Assembly: GCA_015499995.1 (NCBI GenBank)
Contig: JADNRV010000214.1
Span: forward strand, 16,965-80,964
Source: Flammula alnicola
Taxonomy: Eukaryota > Basidiomycota > Agaricomycetes > Agaricales > Strophariaceae
Reading direction: 5' to 3'
DNA length: 64,000 nt
Made by a program: the position numbers and the translations under genes. A model generated the notes under the pieces. It was not told the origin of the DNA. It worked only from the letters and a program-made list of their open reading frames with translations, and did no database searches. Below are positions 1-10,704 of this stretch, one piece after another. Every line of letters begins with the position of its first letter. Within the stretch, counting starts at the first letter, position 1.

Positions 1-69
1 TTCTAAAGAAATTTGATATCAGGTCGGCTGAGATAGCCATAGCGTCCCAATTCTCGAGTGATTATGTTT

Positions 70-660
70 CCAGATAACAAATATATGGCCATCCTGTTGA
101 TGCTAGCTCTTCTTGAATTTAATTTGCTACCATTCCGCCGCGTTGCAGAAGGATTCTTGTTAACGCAAACTTGAAAGACGATGACAATCAGCGCACCTCC
201 AGAAACTGCTCTATCGCTTCACTGACTTCAATAGGGACGCGTCCTCCCGAACTGTTTGCAACTGTTCCTTATAACCCTTTCAAAGTAGATATTCATCAGC
301 TTGGGACCGCTATGTTACAACTGAGGTGAGATGATACACTTGTGAACTGTCTTTATATTTACAAATCTTTTCAGGATTATGAAGGTTTAGATCTGTTTCG
401 GCCACTGGGTAACTTCATGGCGACTGCAGACCCTAATCTACGTCTAATTGCGGCAGACGCTTTGTATAAATTCAAGGAGATAATGTCTGCGTTGTCTAAA
501 TCGGATCTGAGATCTGAAGGCTCGCGTATGGAAGCATCACTTTCCTCCACTCCGCTGGGAACAACATTTTGCCACCGCGTTTTGTGGTTGGAATCCGACA
601 CGCTGATGAATGGCATTTGCTTTCCGGCTGCTTACATTTTATACATCCCCGATTCCCCGT
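70..660 (+). pseudogene. Decayed fungal protein kinase, copy 1
   Basis: Remnant of a third kinase-like gene, convergent with A1. Around 90-148 it encodes a hinge-like stretch (MAILLMLALLEFNLLPF). From about 240 it resumes at the C-lobe with a PELFATVPYNPFKVDIHQLG-like segment. After an apparent intron that ends near 374, it continues with DYEGLDLFRPLGNFMATADP and AADALYKFKEIMSAL, the typical end of Agaricomycete kinase domains. The part with the HRD catalytic loop and the DFG region is missing; copy 2 still has it. An 82-bp segment (149-230) is inverted relative to copy 2. It cannot encode an active kinase. Assignment rests on comparison with the copy at 6,740-7,960. Confidence 0.7.
149..230. 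other. 82-bp microinversion relative to the second copy
   Basis: The reverse complement of this segment matches 6,823-6,904 almost base for base, while the flanks on both sides match in direct orientation. In copy 2 this segment reads as kinase coding sequence (EVGEAIEQFPE, then a 54-nt intron leading to GLVFMHKHNVAHR), so copy 2 has the ancestral order and copy 1 is the inverted one. Confidence 0.8.
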
Positions 661-829
661 AAATTAAAATTAAAATCAACTCCGACAGCCGTTGGAACCT
701 CAAATATTAATGACAATGTCTGGATCCCCAGGTAGAATAGGATAAATATAAATAGCTAATGAATGAAGCCTAAGTAGGATGTACTGTATGTACAGGATAT
801 AAACAAAATATTATACGAACTTAAGTACT

Positions 830-3039
830 TTAAGTTGAATAGTAACTGTCGGTGTCGCCCTTGGCATCGAGGATGTGTTTCATACAAAGAAGTTCGCGGC
901 CTAGGGCATTTGGAGAAGCTCCCAATTCTGCCCGGTCGAAATCAATGATGAAAACTTCGTTGTCGGCATTCACTAGAATGTTGTCCGAGCGTATATCTTT
1001 GTGGCGGACGCCAGCGCCATGAATGCTTTTCATAGCCCGTGCCAAGGCTTTGCTAGACGATAACAAAGATTGTCAGAATGGAATACACCGACAAAACATT
1101 TTCCTACCGTTCTGTTTCAGAAGTGTGGACCACCTCTGAATTTCCTGTGCGCGCGAATTCACGGCGTGTAAGCGTCACGCCTCCATCGTCCATGATGAGC
1201 GCGAGAGCACCCGATTCTATATCTTCGAAAAGGCCGTAGACGCAAAGGATTCCTTCCACGCAGCCAGCTGACGCTAGATGCTGGTATATGGAGAATTCGT
1301 GGCGCAACTTGTTTCGTGCATCTTCATCCATCGAAAAGACGAACTTCACGACTAGTGTATGAGAAAATGTCCTGCCAGATTCGAGTTCAATGACTGCTGA
1401 GCCCCGGTGAGCGACACCGATCGCACCATATCCCATCGGTTCCGAAAGAGTGAGCGAAATGTATTGAGACGGAGAATAAGTCATTTTTCGATTGGGGATT
1501 TCGAACGGCAGATCATTGAATCCTGGAGCGCATGAAGGTTCCAGTCGAATGAACGATGAAGGAGCTGGAGATTGATAGGCCCCATAACGAAGATTCATTA
1601 ACGCTAAGTTGCGGGTGCTCAACGCAGCTCGGACCTTTCAACAACAAAAATGAGTGATTTTAGAATTGCTGAGGACAAGTGGCCCTACCTTATTAAGATT
1701 CGCGAGAGTGTTCTGGTTGCCTTGAGCCTTAGGGTTTGTAAGTGGCTTCGGAGGAATCCCAGAGATGCCACCGTCCAGTCTTGGTCGTTTGGACCTCGTT
1801 TCTTCCGAGTTCTCCAGGACTTCCGTTGATCGCTTAGTACCGGTAGCCGTGTCTTGTGATTTGCTCTGTGTAGCTTGAAATTGTTTCTGTCGTTCCAAAA
1901 CATCCGCGATAACGGCAGCGTGAAGACCAATATGAAGTTTACCGTAGGCTGGATTTTGGCAGGTTGTAGGGTTTATGAGATCAGAAAGGAAGAGGGTCTG
2001 CGATCTGCGATGGCGGATACCAATCCTTTCGTAGTTCCCGCAATTGAAGACGATGAAGGTGGCGTCGTTGACCGCAGCTTGAGTCCAGGCCTTTGATTAC
2101 AAAGAGTTAGAAGAAAGAAGCCAGTAGACGAACATTGCTCACATGTTGCAGATAATGAGCGGAGTCGATGCGATATGGCCTTTTGTTTTTGGTATACTGT
2201 GAAGGTCTGGAAGGAATAACTCCAGCCGAGCTAGTTCGCGCAGAATGCTTATCCTGTGCTATGCGCGTTCTTGGATGTTTTTTCAGCAACTTTGCTAGAA
2301 ATCCACTTTTGGCATCCACCGGATGGGACAGAGGAACGACCTTCGGGTGTCCTACAGTCCGAGACTTTTCCCATTTAAAATTCCCAGCATTCCGCATGGT
2401 CTTCAGCACATTCTGCCCTGATGATGTCATGACGTAAAATTCCCAAGTCGCGAGTTCGGGAGATCGCATTGCCAGGTCGCGTAGCCTGTCTACGTCTGCA
2501 TCAGTGAGATGCTCCTGGAGTTCATCCATAGCAAGGTCATACGGCCTGTAGTGTCTACGACGTACGCACAGGGATGCTTCTGTCATAAACAGCTGGGTTC
2601 GATCGCGAACGACGTTGAAGTCAAAAAGGGAATCCCATTCTCGATAATAAGGATGGAAGTAGAGTTTGGAGACAATGCTATGCAGATATTCCCCAGCATT
2701 CTCTTTGTAGCGGTTAGCCACGTCCCAGGAATCGCGAAAAAGGTGAATGGTGTCGTTATTAGGAGGAAGACATCCTTCTTGAGGGTTGAAAGTACCACCA
2801 CCTGCCACAAATGATGTGATTTCTTCTTCGCAAACCTCGGATAACAGTTGAACAATGCAAGGCATATATTCAACACGCTTCAAGATCAAATTAGAGTCTA
2901 GGTGCCGGTCGTAGAAGGAGATGGGATATGTAGGATCCAGGTATTGCAGGAAACCCGGCCTGAGGTCGAGTGATCGGCTCATATTGAAGCCCAAGATGTC
3001 TTCCAACACATCTTCGGAATGGTCACTGTTTTCCGACAT
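830..3039 (-). CDS. Gene A1: nuclease-fold-like N-terminus fused to a kinase-like domain
   Basis: Four exons (3039-2143, 2090-1689, 1634-1108, 1052-830) with introns of 52, 54 and 55 nt give 682 aa. The start is chosen because paralog A2 begins at the same place. The N-terminal half (about 1-300) resembles that of B1 but has E200-F-Y202 where B has ExK, so a nuclease activity is probably lost. A middle domain starts near residue 300 (DATFIVFNCGNYERIG). The C-terminal kinase-like domain has VVK (beta-3 Lys), HEFSIYQHL (alpha-C Glu), HKD at 626-628, N633 and DFD at 646-648. The protein ends about 35 residues after DFD, so the lobe is short. It lies 315 bp downstream of B1 on the same strand. 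The N-terminal fold is inference from B; the kinase call is firmer. Confidence 0.8.
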
Positions 3040-3354
3040 GATAGTGGGGTGGAAAGAACGTAGTCGCGTCGAGGGGGAAAGTAAACCTCGATAGATGATG
3101 CAAACATTGAAGAGACGCACACAGACCTTGGTTCAATGGTTGAACGAAAATAAAATTATAAAAGGAACAAACCAGCGTTCTATCACGTGATTTATAAGTA
3201 TAGCCGGGCCGACCGGCGTAACTTCAATGTAACGGCCAGAAGCTGCAGTACATTTTGAAGGATAAGTATATCAGTTTACATGCTACGTATACCTCAGTTG
3301 ACCCCCCGTATTATTTAAATGGGATGGAATTTGTAAAACAGCCGCTAGGCAAAT

Positions 3355-5815
3355 TCAAAGACGGTCAGAAAGCACAAATCTTAACGCATTCATATCCCTT
3401 TCCTGCCGTCTCTCAATTGCATGTCTATCCTGTTCTTCGTCCTGTAGGCTCTCCAGGTCTGCCAGACTAATGAAGGTGACTTTGTCCTTTTTCTTGTTGA
3501 AAAGGACATGTTCCAAGTCAAGACCGTTGTGCAAGTAGTTGCCACCGTGAATCGAACTTGATAAGCTGCGTTTTATGATATCCCTATAGGCATTGGACGT
3601 AAGAATTCCATAGCACATTCGAGAACATTGGGATAACATACCAATATTGTCTTTTCACTATCTCAAACTTCTTGTCGGCCACTAATTTGGAAAGCGGAAC
3701 GCCTCCATCTCCCATGAGGAGCACCTCAAAGCCAATGGCAGGATCCTCATGCGCGAATAAACCGTAAACGGGAACAAGACTTGGAAGTTCCTCTTCCCAG
3801 AGTTGAGAATACACCCCGTATTCCTTTTGCAAGCGTTCTTTTCTGCTTTTATTTCTAGCAAGCTTAAGAACTAGACCACGAGAATGCACTGTCTTTATTG
3901 GCCCATTGATTCTCGTCAGCGATGCACGGTAGGCGGCTCCAGACAAATGTTCCAGGTTGCCTATCTGCAGTTGTATTCCTGTAGCGAGCTTTTCCTCGAG
4001 TTTGACGTCCGAACTGCCTCCGACAAGTGGCTGTATTGGATAACTTGAAGGGGGAACTTTACGACGGAACGAATGCGCAATGTCGCCAGATAAAATATAG
4101 TGAGGAAGAAGTACGGCGAGATGGCTAGCAGAGCGTAATTGATCGATAAGTTCCTTATTAATTTCGTTTACGCCGTTAGCAAGTAAGTTTCGCAGGAAAG
4201 GCTGTGAACTGACCTCATTCGAGTTGATCAATTGTTGCTTTCTCAAGACCCTAGCGGAGTCTGCCCCTTCTGCCTCCCTTTCGTTATTGGAGTCTTCTTT
4301 ACCTTTAACACGGTTTGGGTATTTGAGAGAGTCGTAATCATAGGATGTTTTGTAAGTGAGGAGCCAGTCGCCTTCAGGCTTTAGCAACATCTGCTTCAGT
4401 TGCCTTGCTCTATCCCGAGTATCATGGTAGGCGGCAATTCCAAGCCCAGCGTGAATCTTGTAATGTGTAGGGTTGCTCTGCATTGAAACGTGAATCACGG
4501 GAGATATATAGAGCGTCTGGGATTCTCTATGTCGTCTTCCAATAATTTCGTAATTTCCCGCGTTTATAACGATGAAGGTGGCATCCACGCGCACAAGCTC
4601 GACCCAAACCTAAGATGCGTCTTCAGTCCACTTGAATCAAACAGATGGAGAACATTCACTCACTTGCTGAGTAATGAAGTCTGGCTTAATTAAATCCGAC
4701 AAGGCGGCCGCGAGACGAACATGCACAGTTTGGTAATTTTGGACACCAGGGTCAGTCGGCTCGGAATCTTCCTCCAAGATATGCTCTTGATGTTCGCTCG
4801 AGGGGCCAACAGACTCTGCAATACTTTCCGTTTCTACCGAAGAGTGGCAAGAAAGCAGAGAGAAATCAGTTACTGAAGACGTGCCAGAAACCGACGGGGC
4901 CGAATATTCAGAGTCTGCCTGTTTGCGTTTCTCTCCGATGTGCGATAAACCGTCGCTCGTCGACCACCATAGCTGCTGCGCATCGGGCCCGGTCTTCCTT
5001 CCCGTGACTGACCAAATGTGATTTGTCAAATGTTTATCGCAAAAAAGCGAGTCTGAGCTATTTCCGCATGTCAATCGGAGACCAGTAGAGCCATGAACGG
5101 ATCCACAAGTCATCCAGGTGAGCTCTCGGGTAGTAAGCCGCACGATTCCTTCCATCACTTTCAAGTCAGCCGCCTGTAGACTTTTGAATTCCCAGACAGT
5201 CAAAGTATCTAATAGATGTCCTTTAATGGCTTTGATGTCGGCTTGTTGCTCCTCAGTCAAGGTGGGGACAATCACGTTGGGTATGAACAGGTGACCGTCC
5301 GCTAGTCCATGAGCATTCCGCATAGAGGTCGGTTCCCACTCCAAAACATTGTCCCAGTCATCCAACTCGAAAAGTAAGGTAGATGCAACGAGGTGGCAGG
5401 GATTCCCAGTACGGCGAAGAAAATCGTCGGTGATACATTGCTCGTTTTTGATAGGAGGACGATTCTTCGGATTCATGGCACGTCGTAGGAGAACCTGGAG
5501 TCGATTACGGCCTGAATTTCTTCGTAAAACACGTCCTTGGTTGAGCGTCATGTGCTGGTCACAAAGAGTTGACAGCGTCGGGAGGAGATCCTCGGATAAC
5601 ACGATTTTTTTCAGCTGCAGTGATTCGTGCAAGTGCAAATCGTAGAACTTTGGTGGCCTGGTACCCTTGGACGCGGTGTGTTCCGGGTCTTTGACATAAA
5701 TGTGGGGTTTGGATTCAAGTAGCGTGTTTAAGAGAGCTTGCTGTTTCGGTAAAGAAGGCGGAAGAATGGACGATTGGCTCTTCCTGCTCCTGTCGGTGGA
5801 AGCGGGTTGAGACAT
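3355..5815 (-). CDS. Gene B1: PD-(D/E)XK-like domain fused to a degenerate kinase-like domain
   Basis: Four exons (5815-4664, 4609-4214, 4153-3642, 3583-3355) with introns of 54, 60 and 58 nt give 762 aa. The start is the internal Met matching the start of B2. Residues 165-215 contain LADG with D173 and VWEFKS with E209-F-K211, a D...ExK pattern fitting a PD-(D/E)XK nuclease core. Then comes the shared middle domain (DATFIVINAGNYEIIGRRHR) and a kinase-like part with VLK and KEYGVYSQL. The catalytic loop reads LHNGLDLEHVL (705-714), lacking a standard HxD and Asn, and the DFG position reads ADLE. The kinase is therefore probably inactive. It resembles the nuclease-kinase fusions described among Crinkler-type effectors, but that link is inference. 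Confidence 0.8.
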
Positions 5816-6739
5816 TTTGCCTTCACTCTTTCCCAATGAACTGCCAGAGAAAGAATGTAAGCCAGATAGGGAATCGACGTCGAGAAATGAGGCGCCTATG
5901 ACAGATATTTATAATGCCGAACGGAATTGGCGTGGTCCATCTGAGGAACCCAGTTGCAAATTCATGCTGTCCGTCTGCGCAATGCCCAACAATAACAACA
6001 ATAACAGCGAATTCCCAAATGGTTCCTGCACGACGAATCTTCATAATAAACATACTTAGTGTAAGTAATTGACAATAGTGCGCACCAGTGTTGTTTGCTC
6101 TGAGCGTTTGCCGCTTGCGTCCGACTGATTTCGGTGTCGTTAACGTTGATCAGGTTTTTTGTTCACGCCCGTGTCGAACCTTAAAAAGGCGGATTTGGAG
6201 TGGTAGCCGTTTACATGTTGTTGTGACCCTTGACATTAACGATGCAGATACCCAATTGCAACAGATATCCCGCCAAAGGATACAGAAAATGTCAAATAAC
6301 GAAGAATTAGTTATAGGCTTTTGTTCGGTCAAGTTTCAAGTTGTTGTCACCGTCAGATTTGGCAAAACTGGTTGCCGTCGCCGCGTCGGGTGGCCAGGGT
6401 TTTCCGTCCCAGCCGCTGTCACAACCATCTGTCACGTCCGAGTCGTCGTTTCTCAAGTTCTTCATCCATATTGACGTTCAACAACGTCGCCTGACGATAC
6501 GTTCCGCCGTTGTTCAAGGTAAGTCATATCATTTATTTTTCTTTTGTTATTGCCGCTAACGATTGTTCAAAAGCTCGAACCAACACTCACGCTCCATTAA
6601 TAACATAAACATTTCTATCGCTACCCGCCCCTCAATGATTGTTTCTAAATCTTATAGCAGTGTAGGCCTTTACATTTTAAAGATTAATAGAAACTGTCTC
6701 TTCGGAAAATTTATTACAGGCTTGACCAACCGTGAAAAA
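5816..6739. other. Intergenic region upstream of B1
   Basis: About 920 bp without a convincing gene. The first 500 bp match 13,211-13,650 upstream of B2, so the shared part probably holds the promoter of the B genes. A short CAA/ATAACA-rich stretch lies at 5,990-6,010. Short ORFs here show no conserved protein. Confidence 0.6.
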
Positions 6740-6769
6740 TCAATATGTTATCGATCACCACAGCCATCC

Positions 6770-7960
6770 TGGTGATGCCAGCTCTTCTTGAATTTAATTT
6801 GCTACCATTCCGCCACATTGCAGAAGTCGGTGAAGCGATAGAGCAGTTTCCGGAGGTGCGCTGATTGTCATCGTCTTTCAAGGTTGTATTAACAAGAATC
6901 CTTCAATAGGGCCTGGTGTTCATGCATAAGCATAATGTTGCTCACAGGTACGTGATTAACTCGATGCAATATAAGGCCCCGGGAAGCTCCCTATATTTGG
7001 TGTCCGCGAAAATCCCAAAATCCGGCCTCAAATCCGCAATTTCAGGCGCCTCAAATCCGCAAATTCGGACAGAGGTCATCACGTGAAATCCAAAAAAGGA
7101 AATATTTCGGTGTTCAGCTTCTTTCACGTTCGTCTCGTTTTCTACATTTTCTGGCAACATGAATCGTGAGAAATGTATTCACAAAGGACAATGACGAATT
7201 TTTTCGATGGCAATAATTGATTTTGAAATCGCAATTGCTAAAAGTGGGTACCGGCTGACCATCGGCCCTCAAATCCGCAAAAAGTGGACAGACTAAGCAA
7301 TTTCAAGCCCTCAAATCCGCAAAAAATGGACAGAGATTTGACGATTTTTGGGCCTCAAATCCGCAAAATCGCGGACACCAAATATAGGGAGCTTCCCGGG
7401 GCCTGCAATATAGCATGTCTGACTTTTTTCAGAGATGCTTGCACGCGCAATCTTGTTATGGATGTTTCAAGAGCAGTTCCGAAGGGCTCTCATTCTATTG
7501 AATGGAACACGCATGATGGGGTCAGTAAGAGATCGTTTCGCTGGCGTAACCGGACGTCCGTGAAGCCACTGAAATAATACATCCACTTCGGCATCTCCAC
7601 ACGGTTCTCTGGGAATGCCTCGCTCGCAGATATGATAGTTCTTGGGATGTCTGGCCAGACGCGTCCTCCCGAACTGTCTGCAACTGTTCCTTATAACCCT
7701 TTCAAAGTATATATTCACCAGCTTGGGACCGTTATCTTACAACTAACTGATGATGCACCTGTGAACTGTCTTTATATTTACAAATTATTTCGCATTTTGC
7801 AGGAGTATGAAGGATTGGAGATCGCAGGCCCCAATCTACGTCCAACTGCGGCAGATACTTTGTATAAATTCAAGGAGATAATGTCTGTCGTCTATAAATC
7901 GGATCTGAAGGCTCGCGTCTGGAAACGTCACTTTCCTCCACTCAGCTGAGAACAACGTTT
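6770..7960 (+). pseudogene. Decayed fungal protein kinase, copy 2
   Basis: More complete relic of the convergent kinase. It reads AILVMPALLEFNLLPF, EVGEAIEQFPE, an intron at about 6,856-6,909, then GLVFMHKHNVAHR. A long intron (6,948-7,432) holding a MITE follows, then DACTRNLVMDVS, so the spliced catalytic loop is HRDACTRN. The frame continues through TSVKPLK to a TAA at 7,575-7,577, where related kinases have a Tyr, then reads YIHFGISTRFSG (DFG replaced by HFG), TVPYNPFKVYIHQLG and EYEGLE. A short internal deletion removes the LFRPL segment kept in copy 1. The premature stop, HFG and deletion mark it as a pseudogene. Confidence 0.75.
6974..7404. mobile_element. MITE, 431 bp, with 8-bp target duplication GCAATATA
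   Basis: The ends are inverted repeats of about 35 bp starting AGGCCCCGGGAAGCTCCCTA. They are flanked on both sides by GCAATATA (6966-6973 and 7405-7412). The interior has five direct copies of CCTCAAATCCGCAA, several followed by GGACAGA-like bases, and no ORF of its own. The 8-bp duplication fits hAT-type or P-type transposons; the TIR start is not the usual hAT CAGGG, so the superfamily is open. It sits inside an intron of the kinase relic. Confidence 0.85.
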
Positions 7961-8135
7961 CGCCATCGCGTTGTGGTTGGAATCCCACTCTATGATGAAT
8001 CACTTGCTTTCCAAGTGTGTACTTTTATGCATTCCCCATAAATCAAGTGTTTCAACTCTTACAGCCGCTCGAACCTCAAACGTCGATGGCTAGAATCGTC
8101 AGGTAGAACAGGATAAATATTATATAAAATTTACA

Positions 8136-10334
8136 TTAAGTTGAATAGTAACTGTCGGTGTCGCCCTTTGCATCGACGATGTGTTTCATGCAAAGAAGTT
8201 CGCGGCTTAGGGCATCTGGAGACGCTCCCAACTCTGCCTGGTCGAAATCAATGATGAAAACTTCATTGTCGGCATTCACTAGAATGTTGTCTGAGCGTAT
8301 ATCTTTATGGCGGACGCCAGCGCGATGAATGCTTTTCAGGGCCCGTGCTAAAGCTTTGCTAGACAATATCAAAGAATGTCAGGACGGAATGTACCAAAAA
8401 AAAAAAATCCTACCGTTCTGTTTCAGAAGTGTGGACCACCTCTGAGCTCCCTGTACGCGCAACTTCACGACGTGTAAGCGTTGTGCCGCCTTCATCCATG
8501 ATAAGAGCAAGAGCACCCGACTCTATATCTTCAAAAAGGCCATAGACGCAAAGTATTCCTTCCACGCCGCCAGCTGAGGCCAGATGCTGGTATATCGAAT
8601 ATTCGTGGCGCAACTTATTTCGCGCTTCTTCATCCATCGAAAAAACGAACTTAACGGTTAAGGAGTGAGACAGTTTTCTGCCAGGTTCGAGTCGAATATC
8701 TGCTGAACCCCGGTGGATGACACCTATCGCACCCCATCCCATCGGTTCCGAAAGCGTGAGTGAAAAGTATTGAGCGGAAGAATAAGTCATTTTTCGATTG
8801 GGTGCTTCGAAGGGCATATCATTAAATCCTGCAGCGCATGAAGGCCCCAATCGGATGAATGATGAAGGAACCGGAGATCGATAAGCCCCATAACGGAGAT
8901 TCATTAATGCTAAATTTCGGGTGCTCAAAGCAGCTCGAATCTTTTTTTAAAAAAATATCAGTGATTTCAAAATCGCCAACGACAACCGGGCTTACCGTAT
9001 TAAGATCCTCGACACTGTTTTGACTAGCCTTGGTGTCTGTAAATGGTTCTGGAACAGAGATGCTATCGTCGAGTTTTGGTCGTTTGGACCTTGTTTCTTC
9101 TGAGTTTTCGAGGTCTTCCGATGATCGTTTATTACCGACAATCGGGTCGTGGGCTATTCTCTCCGTAGATTGAAACCGTTTCTGCCTTTCCAAAGCATCC
9201 ATGATGATGGCAGCGTGAAGACCAATATGAAGTTTACCGTAAGCTGGATTTTGGCAGCTTGTGGGGTTTATAATATCGGAGAGGAAGAGGGTCTGTGATG
9301 TGCGATGGCGGACACCAATTCTTTCAAATTTCCCGCAATTGAAGACAATGAAGGTGGCGTCGTTCACCGCAGCCCGAGTCCAAGCCTTTGGTTAATAACA
9401 GTTAGACGAGCGAAACTGAAAGATGATCATCACTCACGTGCTGTAGATAATGAGCGAAGTCGACGCGATATGGCCTTTTGTTTTTGGTATACTGTGAAGG
9501 TCTGGAAGGTATAACTCCAGCTGAATTACTTCGCGTGTTATATTTATCTTGTGTTCTGCGCGTTTTGGGACGTTTTTTCAACAACTTTTCCAGAAGTCCA
9601 TTGTTCGCATCCATGGGACGGGACAGAGGAATGATCTTTGGGTGACCTACAGTCCGAGATGTTTCCCATTTGAAATTTCCAGTGTTCCGTAGTGTCTTCA
9701 GCACCTTCTCTCCTGACGACGTCGGAACATAAAATTCCCAAGTCGCAAGTTCGGGAGATCGCGCTGCCAAGTCGCGCAGTCTGTCTGCATCCGCATCAGC
9801 GATGTGCTCCAGAACTTCGCCCACAGCAAGGTCATAGGGCTTGTAGTGTGTACGACGCACGCGGAGTTGTGCGTCTGTCATAAACAGCTGGGTTCGATCG
9901 CGAACGACATTAAAGTCAAAGACGGAACCCCGTTTTTGATAGTCGGGATGGAAGTAGAGTTTGGAGACGATGCTGTGCAAGAATTTTCCAGCATTCTCTT
10001 TGTAACGGTTAGCCACGTCCCATGAATCGCGAAAAAGGTGAATGGCGTGGTTATTAGGGGGAAGATATCCTTCTTGAGGGTTGAAAGGACGACCACCGGC
10101 CACAAGCGATGTAATTTCTTCTTCACAAACCTCGGATAACAGTTGGACAATGCAAGGCATATATTCAACGTGTTTCAAGATCAAATTAGAGTCCAAGTGC
10201 CGGTCGTAGAAAGAGATGGGACATGTGGGGTCCAGGAATTCCAGATAATCCGGCCTAAGGTCGAGTAACCGGCTCATATTGAAGTCCAAGGTCTGTTCCA
10301 ACGCATCTTCGAAAGGGTCGCGGTCTTCCGACAT
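8136..10334 (-). CDS. Gene A2: nuclease-fold-like N-terminus fused to a kinase-like domain
   Basis: Tandem paralog of A1. Exons 10334-9438, 9385-8996, 8940-8414 and 8358-8136, with introns of 52, 55 and 55 nt at the same positions as in A1, give 678 aa. The kinase motifs HKD, the loop Asn, DFD and VKF are all kept. The N-terminal position equivalent to ExK reads EFY, as in A1, so this loss precedes the duplication. Substitutions are scattered but no frameshift or stop appears in about 2 kb of coding sequence. It starts 370 bp downstream of B2. The second intron ends in a run of A residues before AG. Confidence 0.8.
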
Positions 10335-10704
10335 GATTGCGGAATGGAAAGAAAGTAGCCACGTCGAGAAGGCAAGTAAGCCTCGACCGGTGATGCAACA
10401 TTGAACAGCAGTACACTGTCCGAAAATTTTTAAACAAAGTAAGAAAACCAGGGTTTATCACGTGATTTGCACATCTGCCACCGGGCCGACTACGCCCACT
10501 TCTGATTGAACCAATAGCCAACACAACCATATTTTATTTCTCCGTTATACCCTCACACATTCTACTTAGCACCCTCCTGGGATATAAATTACGCTCCAAG
10601 GAGCTGGGTTCGAGTCTAGGAATAAGTAACATTGCAGGTTTGGTTTGGGTTGGGTGCTATCTTCCGTATTGAATTTGCTCAAAATCGTAACATACGTACT
10701 AAGG

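Larger units (their letters stand above)
1..6330. repeat. Segmental tandem duplication, unit 1
   Basis: This stretch is repeated at about 6,740-13,650 in the same orientation with an offset of about 7.3-7.4 kb. It holds a convergent kinase relic (+), gene A1 (-), gene B1 (-) and the promoter side of B1. Similarity runs through exons, introns and intergenic spacers and fades near 6,330. The left edge is outside the window. Within the copies, coding exons and intron positions are the most conserved parts. Confidence 0.85.

Noticed and set aside
6560..6775. Plus-strand ORF of 70 aa upstream of the kinase relic
   Set aside because: No conserved motif, no match in the other duplication unit, AT-rich composition.
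10575..10632. GGTTCGAGTC resembling a tRNA T-loop / B box
   Set aside because: No acceptor stem of seven pairs, no D-arm and no anticodon stem at proper spacing; too short for a tRNA.
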